Origin: Streptomyces sp. JJ38
Lineage (GTDB): Bacteria > Actinomycetota > Actinomycetes > Streptomycetales > Streptomycetaceae
Length of the DNA: 33,529 bases
Direction: 5' to 3'
NCBI RefSeq assembly: GCF_019303475.1
Contig: NZ_JABLSI010000051.1
Location: forward strand, 1-33,529
The notes below the pieces were generated by a model. The model made no database searches, was not told where the DNA came from, and was given only the letters and a program-made list of their open reading frames with translations. Of this stretch, positions 15,915-22,104 are shown in pieces. Each line of letters starts with the position of its first letter. Positions within the stretch are counted from its first letter, which is position 1. The translations under genes and the position numbers were made by a program.

Positions 15915-16313
15915 ATGGTGGTCATGCGCTGGGAGGTGTTCCTCGAACAGGTGCGGGAACGCGGCGAGTACGACAGCCACCGGGAGGCGGAGCGTGCGGC
16001 CCGCACCGTGCTGGCCCTGCTCGGCGCGCACCTGGTGGGCGAGGTGCGCGCCGAGCTGGCCGCGCGGCTTCCGGAGACCTTCGCCGTGATCCTGCTCAAC
16101 CCGCTCCAGGCCGCCGAACCCCTGTCGCCCGAGCGGTTCGTCCGGGCGACCGCCGCGTGGATCGAGGGCGCCACCGAGCAGACCGCGGCCTGGGATGTCG
16201 GGGCCGTCCTCAGCGTGGCGGCCGACGCGGCGGGCGACGACCTCACCCGCCGTGTCCTGCTGCAGCTCCCGCCGGGCTACGACCTCCTCTTCGGCCGCCC
16301 CGGACGCGCCTGA
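15915..16313 (+). CDS. DUF2267 domain protein (first of two)
   Basis: This 132-residue protein belongs to the DUF2267 family, which has no known biochemical function. The domain covers most of the protein: MRWEVFLEQVRERGEYDSHR at the start, EVRAELAARLPETFAVIL in the middle, and LLQLPPGYDLLFG at the end. No signal peptide or membrane segment is present. The ATG at 15915 follows GGGAGG by 4 nt; GTG at 15918 would have better spacing. It lies 82 nt after hsp18 in the same direction and may be on the same heat-induced transcript. The next gene is a paralogue. DUF2267 genes often sit near small heat-shock or stress genes in actinobacteria, but no role is established. Confidence 0.88.
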   Translation: MVVMRWEVFLEQVRERGEYDSHREAERAARTVLALLGAHLVGEVRAELAARLPETFAVILLNPLQAAEPLSPERFVRATAAWIEGATEQTAAWDVGAVLSVAADAAGDDLTRRVLLQLPPGYDLLFGRPGRA

Positions 16314-16382
16314 CCAGAGGCGGCCGAGGCAACGGAGAGCCAACAGAAGAACCGAAGAACAGAAGAAAGGAACCGCCTTCCG

Positions 16383-16814
16383 ATGCGCACGCAGCCGGAA
16401 CCGGCCACAGCCCCGGGCATGACCTACGAGCAACTGCTGGCGAAGGTTCGGTACGACGGCGCGTACCCGACCCGGGACAAGGCCCAGAACGTCGTCGAGG
16501 CGGTGCTGGCCGCGCTCGGCCGACAGCTCACCGGCCCGGAGCGCGACGAGCTCGCGGCGTGTCTCCCCGCCGAGGCCGCCCGCGTTCTCACCGCCCAGCC
16601 ACCCGCGGCCGAGCCGCTCACCGGCTGGGGCTTCGTGAAGGACCTCGCCGACCGCACTGGCGGCACCCCGGCCACCAGGCGCTGGGACACGGGCACGGTC
16701 CTCACCCTTGTGGCCCGCCTCGCCGGCCACGACATCCTCGACCGCGTGCTCGCCCGGCTCCCGCGCGGCTACGCGCTCCTCTTCGGCCGGGCGGAGCTCC
16801 TCCAGGCCGCCTGA
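16383..16814 (+). CDS. DUF2267 domain protein (second of two)
   Basis: This 143-residue DUF2267 protein is a diverged tandem copy of the preceding one. Both end with the same pattern (LPRGYALLFG here, LPPGYDLLFG there) and share the central LxxxERxELAxxLPxE-like helix. It has a short extra N-terminus (MRTQPEPATAPGM) before MTYEQLLAKVRYDG. The ATG at 16383 lies 12 nt after an AAAGGAA ribosome-like sequence within a purine-rich leader; the ATG at codon 13 is an alternative. A perfect hairpin follows the stop at once, closing the likely hsp18 operon. Function unknown. Confidence 0.87.
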   Translation: MRTQPEPATAPGMTYEQLLAKVRYDGAYPTRDKAQNVVEAVLAALGRQLTGPERDELAACLPAEAARVLTAQPPAAEPLTGWGFVKDLADRTGGTPATRRWDTGTVLTLVARLAGHDILDRVLARLPRGYALLFGRAELLQAA

Positions 16815-16830
16815 GCCCGGCGCTCCGGGC
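16815..16830 (+). terminator. Terminator hairpin after the DUF2267 pair
   Basis: A perfect 6-bp stem (GCCCGG / CCGGGC) with a 4-nt loop begins on the base after the stop codon. There is no T-run. The position suggests the end of the hsp18-DUF2267 transcript. Confidence 0.5.
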
Positions 16831-16955
16831 GGCCCGGACATGTGGCCCAGCGGCCCCGTCCGGGCTCCACGCCCGGCCGGGGCCGACGCCCGATTCTGGG
16901 GCCGGCCCGGTCGTATGGCTCCTGGCCTGCGCAAACATCGCCAGCCGACAGTGGG

Positions 16956-17031
16956 TGGCGCCCCCGGTAGGACTCGAACCTACGGCCAAGTGCTTAGAAG
17001 GCACCTGCTCTATCCACTGAGCTACGGGGGC
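16956..17031 (-). tRNA. tRNA-Arg (anticodon UCU)
   Basis: The minus strand folds as a complete tRNA. The 7-bp acceptor stem is GCCCCCG / CGGGGGC, the anticodon loop is CTTCTAA with anticodon TCT, and the T arm is GTAGG-TTCGAGT-CCTAC. The 3' CCA is encoded, and the discriminator base is G. It decodes AGA, a very rare codon in G+C-rich genomes. No integrase or duplicated 3' end is seen beside it. Confidence 0.97.
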
Positions 17032-17109
17032 CCGTCATGGTCGCGCATCGGGTGGAGCCCCCGGACCGTTCCCATCCAAGGATAGAGGCGGCCCCGGTGG
17101 CTCCTGGAT

Positions 17110-17148
17110 GCTTCACGCGCGCGCCACGGTGTGGAGGTTCCGTGAAGC
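17110..17148. repeat. Perfect 8-bp inverted repeat (IR-A) in the tRNA-dynA gap
   Basis: GCTTCACG at 17110-17117 and CGTGAAGC at 17141-17148 are perfect inverted copies with a 23-nt spacer. This is the first of four such repeats between the tRNA gene and dynA. Confidence 0.6.
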
Positions 17149-17151
17149 GCT

Positions 17152-17190
17152 CCGATGATTGCAGCCGGGTGCGATTCCCGCATCGGTTTT
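17152..17190 (+). repeat. Bulged hairpin followed by TTTT (IR-B)
   Basis: CCGATG (17152-17157) pairs with CATCGG (17181-17186). Inside, CGGG (17166-17169) pairs with CCCG (17177-17180) around a 7-nt loop, leaving an 8-nt bulge on the left arm. TTTT follows directly at 17187-17190, a terminator-like layout on the plus strand. The inner arm looks like a tRNA T-arm, but no full tRNA can be drawn. Confidence 0.5.
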
Positions 17191-17243
17191 CCGCGGGGCG
17201 ACTGGCGGGTGTTGTGCACTCGTTATGCCCATGGGGTCCCCTG

Positions 17244-17273
17244 GGTCCGATTCCACACGGGTCAAATCGGACC
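17244..17273. repeat. Perfect 9-bp inverted repeat (IR-C) upstream of dynA
   Basis: GGTCCGATT (17244-17252) and AATCGGACC (17265-17273) are perfect inverted copies with a 12-nt spacer. The site lies 55-84 nt before the dynA start and only 2 nt from the next inverted repeat. Confidence 0.65.
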
Positions 17274-17275
17274 AT

Positions 17276-17309
17276 ATCTGACTGAATAGGCTTCAAAAAC
17301 CAGTCAGAT
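17276..17309. repeat. Perfect 9-bp inverted repeat (IR-D) over the dynA promoter
   Basis: ATCTGACTG (17276-17284) and CAGTCAGAT (17301-17309) are perfect inverted copies with a 16-nt spacer. The repeat encloses the candidate -35 element of dynA, so it could be an operator for a dimeric regulator. Confidence 0.65.
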
Positions 17310-17320
17310 TTGGGCATTCT
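17292..17320 (+). promoter_or_regulatory. Candidate leaderless promoter of dynA
   Basis: TTCAAA (17292-17297) and CATTCT (17315-17320) are 17 nt apart. The expected transcription start falls close to the GTG at 17328. No ribosome site precedes this GTG, which fits a leaderless mRNA, common in actinomycetes. The -10 match is moderate, and TAGGCT at 17287-17292 is an alternative -10. Confidence 0.35.
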
Positions 17321-17327
17321 TCGTCTT

Positions 17328-18923
17328 GTGGCGATCTTGGAAGCACGGACCGAACTGCTCGAGGCGCTCACGGTACTGCGTGAGCGTGTGGCCGCCGTCC
17401 GCTGTGCGCTGCCCCTGCCGGGTGCCGAACGGGCACGGCGGTCGCGGGCCGAACTGCTGGCCCAGCTCGACGACTACCTCGTGCCACGGCTGCGCGAACC
17501 GGGCGCGCCGTTGCTCGCCGTCGTCGGCGGCTCGACCGGCGTGGGGAAGTCCACCCTGGTCAACTCGCTCGTCGGACGCCGGGTCAGTGAGGCCGGCGTC
17601 CTGCGGCCCACCACCCGGACCCCGGTCCTGGCCTGCCACCCCGAGGACCGCCGCTGGTTCGCGGACGGCCGGGTGCTGCCGGGGCTGACGCGGTGCGAGG
17701 CCCCGCAGGACGGCGAGGAGCCCGCCGCCGAGTCCGGCACGCTGGTGGTGGAGTGCACCCACGCGCTGCCCGCCGGACTGGCGCTTCTGGACGCCCCCGA
17801 CGTGGACTCGCTGGTCGCCGCCAACCGCGAGCTGGCCGCCGAACTGCTGTGCGCGGCCGACGTGTGGGTCCTGGTCACCACCGCCACCCGGTACGCCGAC
17901 GCCGTCCCCTGGCACCTGCTGCGCACCGCGAAGGAGTACGACGTCACCCTGGCCACCGTCCTCGACCGGGTACCCCACCAGATCGCCGTCGACGTCTCCC
18001 GGCAGTACGCGGCCCTGCTGGAGCGCGCCGGACTCGGCGACGTCCCGCGGTTCACGATCCCCGAGCTGCCCGAGTCGGCCGGCGGCGGCCGCGGGCTGTT
18101 GCCGACGACGGCCGTCGAGCCGCTGCGGGCCTGGCTCGCCCACCGGGCCCAGGACCCCTCGGCCCGCGGCCGGGCCGCCTACCGGACGGCCTGGGGCGCG
18201 CTCGACTCGCTGCGCACCCGCGTCCCGGAGCTGGCCGCGGCCGCCGCGGCCCAGCACGCCGCCGCCGTCCGCCTCATGACCCACGTCGAGCAGGCCTACG
18301 ACGCCGCGGGGGAGCGGGTGCGCCGCCAGGTCGCCGGCGGCGAGCTGCTCGCGGGGGACACCGTCGCCCACTGGCGCGGCTTCCCCCTCGACAGCAGCGG
18401 CGAGGAACTGCTGGACGCCTGCGCGGACGGGCTGGCCGCGCTGCTCTCCGGAGCCGTCGGCGGGGCCGAGGAGCAGATCGCGCGCGCCTGGCAGAAGGAG
18501 CCCGGCGCCTCCGGAGTGCCGACGTCGGTGACGGCGGGCGGGGCCACCGTCGCCGACCGCATGGGGCTTGTCGTCCGTCACTGGCGGCGCTGCCTGGAGG
18601 AGCTGGCCGATGAGGCCTTCCGGGCCGACGGCGGCGGCTCGTACACGGCCGAGGAGGTCGCCGCCCTCCTCTCGGCCGCCCTGCTCGGCGGCGACCGTGG
18701 CCAGGCCGCGGAGGAGGCCCTGCACAAGATCATCGGAGTCCCGGGAACCATCCGGCTCCGGGAACGCGGCACCGAGTTGCTGGAGACCTCCGTCCACCGC
18801 GCCCTGCGCGGCGAGCGCGCCCGGCGGCTGGCGCCGCTGGAGGAGCTCGACGTCGGCCCCGAGCAGCAGGTCGAGTTGATCGCCGCACTGTCCGTACTCC
18901 AGAAGGAGCAGAGGGAGAGGTGA
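17328..18923 (+). CDS. dynA: Dynamin-like GTPase DynA
   Basis: This 531-residue protein is a bacterial dynamin-like GTPase. In Streptomyces, DynA and DynB form an operon and act together at sporulation septa. The P-loop is GSTGVGKS (about 68-75), the Thr of switch I is in RPTTRTPV, and the DxxG position reads DAPDVDS. No NKxD motif is present; the usual place reads TVLDRVP. The C-terminal half is helical and there is no clear membrane segment. The GTG at 17328 (MAILEARTELLEAL) was chosen because it fits the family N-terminus; a TTG lies in frame at 17310. No ribosome site is seen. The stop overlaps dynB by 4 nt, so the two are coupled. The name rests on pair structure and sequence type. Confidence 0.85.
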   Translation: MAILEARTELLEALTVLRERVAAVRCALPLPGAERARRSRAELLAQLDDYLVPRLREPGAPLLAVVGGSTGVGKSTLVNSLVGRRVSEAGVLRPTTRTPVLACHPEDRRWFADGRVLPGLTRCEAPQDGEEPAAESGTLVVECTHALPAGLALLDAPDVDSLVAANRELAAELLCAADVWVLVTTATRYADAVPWHLLRTAKEYDVTLATVLDRVPHQIAVDVSRQYAALLERAGLGDVPRFTIPELPESAGGGRGLLPTTAVEPLRAWLAHRAQDPSARGRAAYRTAWGALDSLRTRVPELAAAAAAQHAAAVRLMTHVEQAYDAAGERVRRQVAGGELLAGDTVAHWRGFPLDSSGEELLDACADGLAALLSGAVGGAEEQIARAWQKEPGASGVPTSVTAGGATVADRMGLVVRHWRRCLEELADEAFRADGGGSYTAEEVAALLSAALLGGDRGQAAEEALHKIIGVPGTIRLRERGTELLETSVHRALRGERARRLAPLEELDVGPEQQVELIAALSVLQKEQRER

Positions 18924-21292
18924 GCGACGTGACGGGATCGCCGGGGGAGACCCACGAGGACGGCACGGGCACGCCCCCGGCCGAGACCGGGCCGCAGCGC
19001 TGGAACGACGGACTCATCGCCCGTCGCGCCCGCCCGTATCCCGTACCCGTGCTCGACGGGGGCCGGGGTGGCGGGCTCGCCGGGCCCGCCCCGGGAGCCG
19101 CGGCCGGGCCCGCTCCGGCGGCCGCGGCCGGGCCCGGTCCGGGAGTTGCGGCCGAGGCCGGGGCCGAGTCCGCCGGGCCGGAGCCCGCCGGGACCGAGGC
19201 CGCCGCCGGATCCGGGCCGCGGCCCTGGCCCGCGGCGGGGACGGTCTCCGGGGCCGCCGTGCAGTTCGGGACCGTCGTCGGGGGTCCGGCGGGCTTCCGG
19301 CCCGCCGAACCGCCCGGCCCGGCGTCCGTTCCCGGGCCCGCGCCCCTGTCCGGCGCCGCGCCGTCGGCCGGTGGCCCCGTCCCCGCGTCCGGCCCCGGTC
19401 CGCACGAGAGCGGGGTGGCGGGCGACCCGTTGCCGTTCGCGCCGGAGCCCGCTCCGGTGACGCCGGTGGCCCCGGCCCCGGGCGCGCCCGTCGGCCCGGA
19501 ACACCCGGAGGAGAGGCCCGAGCCGTCGCCGGACGTCACCGAGCCCGCCCTGCCCCCGGAGGCCTTCGGGGAGGCCCCGGAGCCGCCGGGCCTCGCGCCC
19601 GCCGCCGCGGGGCCGCTCCCACAGACACCGGACGAGGCCCCCTCGCCGGGGGACGTCCGCCGGACCACCGGCCGCGAGTTGGGGCTGTCGGAGCGGCTGA
19701 ACGCGCTGCGCGAGCTGATCGGTCTCTCCCGGGCCCGGCTGGAGGCGGAGGAACTGGCCGACGTCGGCCGGGTGCTGGAAGCCGCCGAGGCCAGGGGTCG
19801 TCTCTCCCGGGAGTACACCACCGTGGCCATCGCGGGCCCGACCGGAAGCGGGAAGTCCACCCTGTTCAACGCCGTCGCCGGGGCCCAGCTCGCCGAGGCC
19901 GGCGTGCGGCGGCCGACGACGTCGAGCCCCGTGGCCTGCGTCTGGGAGACGACGACCGACCGGACCGGTGCCGAGGGGCTGCTGGAGCGGCTCGGCGTCC
20001 CCGTCCGGGCCCGGCGCCGCGCCCACCTGCGGGACGCCTCGCAGCTCGCCCTGCGCGGTCTCGTCCTGCTCGACCTGCCCGACCACGACTCGGCGGTGGT
20101 CGAGCACCGCGAACAGGTGGACCGGCTGCTGGGGCTGGTGGACGCCATCATCTGGGTGGTGGACCCGGAGAAGTACGCCGACGCGGTGCTGCACGAGCGC
20201 TATCTGAAGGCGTTCGCCGCTCACGCCGAGGTGACTCTCGTGGTGCTCAACCAGACGGACCGGCTTGGCGCCGAGGCCACCGAGGAGGTGCTCGGAGACG
20301 TGCGCCGGGTGCTGGACGAGGACGGCATGGCCCTCGGCGAACACGGCGAGCCCGGCGCCGAGGTGCTCGCGCTCTCCGCGCTCACCGGCGAGGGGGTCAG
20401 GGAACTGCGTTCGGTGCTGGCGGAGTTGGTGTTGACTCGCACCGCCGCCGCCCGTCGGCTCGCCGCCGACGTGGACCTGGCCATGACCGGGCTGCGGCCG
20501 GTGTACATCACCGACGGCGTCCAGCCGCCCCAGGGCCTGACCGACGGGGTGCGCACGGACTTCGAGCAGCGCCTCGGCACGGCGGCCGGTGCCGCGGCCG
20601 TCGGGCGCACGGCCGAGCGGACATGGTTGCGCCACGCTGACCGGACCTGTGGCACGCCGTGGGCCGGGCTGGCCCACTGGTACGCGCGCCGCCGGGCGGA
20701 GCGGCGTGGGGAGCCGCTGGGCGGCCCGGCGGCCGAGGAGGCCACCGAGCCCGGGCACCCGGTGGCCCGGCCCGTGGTCGCCCAGGCCGTGCGCTCGCTC
20801 GCCGACGACGCGAGCCGCGGCCTGCCCGAACCGTGGGCGCGCACCGTGCGAGAGGCCGCCTGGCGCGGCGCGGAGGGGCTTCCGGCGGCGCTGGACGAGG
20901 CGGTCGCGGGTGCCGGGCTGCCGCCGCAACCGGCCCGGCCGCGCTGGTGGACCGCCGCGGCGGCGGGGCAGGCCGCGTTGCTCGCCGTGCAGTGCGTCGG
21001 CCTGGGCTGGCTGTTGGGCACGCTGCTCGGGGTCTTCGCCGTCGACCCGTGGGTGCCGGCCGGGCTGCTGGCCGGCGGTGCCGTGGCCTCGCCGCTGCTG
21101 GCCTGGGCGTGCCGGCTGGTGGCCCGGGCGCCTGCTCAGGAGTACGGGGCCGCGCAGGAGCAGCGGTTGCGGCGGCTGGCGGCGGCCTGCGGCCGGACCC
21201 GGGTGCTGGAGCCGGTGGCCGCCGAGCTGCTGCGCTACCGGGAGGTGCGCGGACAGTACGTCATCGCTGCGGGAGGTCCGGACGGCGGGTGA
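18920..21292 (+). CDS. dynB: Dynamin-like membrane GTPase DynB
   Basis: This 790-residue protein is the membrane partner of DynA. The first about 250 residues are low-complexity, rich in Gly, Pro, Ala and Glu, and probably disordered. The GTPase domain follows: P-loop GPTGSGKS (about 306-313), switch I Thr in RPTTSSPV, DxxG-like DLPDHDS, and NQTD at the NKxD position. Two hydrophobic segments near 678-735 (AALLAVQCVGLGWLLGTLLG and AGLLAGGAVASPLLAWACRL) form a membrane hairpin, as described for DynB. The GTG at 18920 is in a GTGA overlap with dynA and is preceded by GAGGGAGAGG. The sporulation septation role is inferred from the known Streptomyces pair. A strong hairpin follows the gene. Confidence 0.87.
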   Translation: MSDVTGSPGETHEDGTGTPPAETGPQRWNDGLIARRARPYPVPVLDGGRGGGLAGPAPGAAAGPAPAAAAGPGPGVAAEAGAESAGPEPAGTEAAAGSGPRPWPAAGTVSGAAVQFGTVVGGPAGFRPAEPPGPASVPGPAPLSGAAPSAGGPVPASGPGPHESGVAGDPLPFAPEPAPVTPVAPAPGAPVGPEHPEERPEPSPDVTEPALPPEAFGEAPEPPGLAPAAAGPLPQTPDEAPSPGDVRRTTGRELGLSERLNALRELIGLSRARLEAEELADVGRVLEAAEARGRLSREYTTVAIAGPTGSGKSTLFNAVAGAQLAEAGVRRPTTSSPVACVWETTTDRTGAEGLLERLGVPVRARRRAHLRDASQLALRGLVLLDLPDHDSAVVEHREQVDRLLGLVDAIIWVVDPEKYADAVLHERYLKAFAAHAEVTLVVLNQTDRLGAEATEEVLGDVRRVLDEDGMALGEHGEPGAEVLALSALTGEGVRELRSVLAELVLTRTAAARRLAADVDLAMTGLRPVYITDGVQPPQGLTDGVRTDFEQRLGTAAGAAAVGRTAERTWLRHADRTCGTPWAGLAHWYARRRAERRGEPLGGPAAEEATEPGHPVARPVVAQAVRSLADDASRGLPEPWARTVREAAWRGAEGLPAALDEAVAGAGLPPQPARPRWWTAAAAGQAALLAVQCVGLGWLLGTLLGVFAVDPWVPAGLLAGGAVASPLLAWACRLVARAPAQEYGAAQEQRLRRLAAACGRTRVLEPVAAELLRYREVRGQYVIAAGGPDGG

Positions 21293-21314
21293 GCCCCGGG
21301 GCCGTACGGCGTGG

Positions 21315-21361
21315 CGAGCCCGCCACCGCGTGAGCGATGCCGCCGCGCGGTGGCGGGCTCG
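21315..21361 (+). terminator. Strong terminator hairpin after dynAB
   Basis: A perfect 16-bp inverted repeat (21315-21330 and 21346-21361) with a 15-nt loop lies 22 nt after the dynB stop. Left-arm key sequence is CGAGCCCGCCACCGCG. It is by far the longest perfect stem noted in the window and should end dynAB transcription, separating it from ssbB. Confidence 0.75.
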
Positions 21362-21400
21362 TCGTGGTGGTGGCGGGTCCGCCGTCTCGCCGTGGCCGGG

Positions 21401-21409
21401 TTGTCCACA
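21401..21409 (+). promoter_or_regulatory. DnaA box 1 upstream of ssbB
   Basis: TTGTCCACA is the preferred Streptomyces DnaA-box sequence, exact match. It is also part of a near-palindrome, GGTTGT-CC-ACAACC. Confidence 0.6.
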
Positions 21410-21418
21410 ACCGGCCAG

Positions 21419-21427
21419 TAGTCCACA
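21419..21427 (+). promoter_or_regulatory. DnaA box 2 upstream of ssbB
   Basis: TAGTCCACA differs from the Streptomyces DnaA box at one position. It lies on the same strand 18 bp after box 1, about 93 nt before the ssbB start codon. Confidence 0.5.
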
Positions 21428-21519
21428 GGCTCCGGCAGGGATTTGCCGTTCGCGCCAGCATGGTCTGCGACCGGTCCCGCGGGCGGCCCGGCGAGACGTG
21501 GACGGGGAGGCGAGTCGGC

Positions 21520-21927
21520 ATGAACGAGACGATGGTGACGGTGGTGGGGAACGTCGCGACGAAGCCGGATTTCCGGGACAACGGCCGGTGCCCGGCGGTG
21601 CGTTTCCGGCTGGCCTCGACGGTCCGGCGGTACGACCGCGAGCGCAACCTCTGGGCGGACGGGGCGACGAGCTTCTACACCGTCTGGGCATGGCGCGCGC
21701 TCGCCCACAATCTGACGGCCTCGGTGAGCGTCGGTGAACCCCTCGTCGTCCACGGCAGGTTGAGGGTGCAGGACACCGAGCGCGAGGGGCAGCGGTGGAC
21801 GGTCGCCACGATCGACGCCGTCGCCGTCGGCCACGATCTGACGCGCGGCACCTCGGCCTGGGTGCGGGCGGCGGCCCCGCGTGCCGAGGTCGGCGAGGCG
21901 CGGTCGGACCCGGTGCCGACGGGCTGA
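21520..21927 (+). CDS. ssbB: Single-stranded DNA-binding protein, SsbB-like
   Basis: This 135-residue protein has one OB-fold typical of bacterial SSB (MVTVVGNVATKPDFR, VRFRLASTVRRYDRE, TSFYTVWAWRALAHN, VVHGRLRVQDTEREG). It lacks the long glycine-rich linker and the acidic DDDIPF-type tip of the main SSB, so it is the paralogue type called SsbB in Streptomyces, which was shown to matter for chromosome segregation during sporulation. The C-terminal tail after about residue 110 is short and Ala/Arg-rich. The ATG at 21520 has GGGGAGG 9 nt upstream. It follows dynAB after a strong hairpin and has two DnaA-box sequences about 95-120 nt upstream. Expression may be separate from dynAB. Confidence 0.9.
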   Translation: MNETMVTVVGNVATKPDFRDNGRCPAVRFRLASTVRRYDRERNLWADGATSFYTVWAWRALAHNLTASVSVGEPLVVHGRLRVQDTEREGQRWTVATIDAVAVGHDLTRGTSAWVRAAAPRAEVGEARSDPVPTG

Positions 21928-22104
21928 CGGGGCGTCGAGGCGGAGGGGAAGCCTCCGCCGGGAGCGGTCGGTGAAGTGTCCGCGTTCGCGGCTTTCGGCG
22001 ATAACGATTGCGCTGCGGTGCGCGTAGCAAATGTGAAAATCGGGGATCGTGTTGCGCTTGATCCTTACGATTCCGCAGACCACGGGGTTGACGAGGGGAC
22101 AGCA
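21928..22104. other. AT-richer intergenic region before the wall-anchored protein gene
   Basis: These 177 bases hold no gene. The part from about 21990 to 22080 is clearly less G+C-rich than its surroundings (for example AAATGTGAAAATC near 22029), which is typical of a regulated Streptomyces promoter region. I could not assign a -35/-10 pair with confidence. Confidence 0.3.

Noticed and set aside
16900..17100. Integration site of a mobile element at the tRNA gene
   Set aside because: No integrase gene, no direct copy of the tRNA 3' end and no change in gene style nearby.
17152..17186. Second, broken tRNA beside tRNA-Arg
   Set aside because: A T-arm-like hairpin (CGGG-TGCGATT-CCCG) is present, but no D arm, anticodon arm or correct loop sequence can be drawn.
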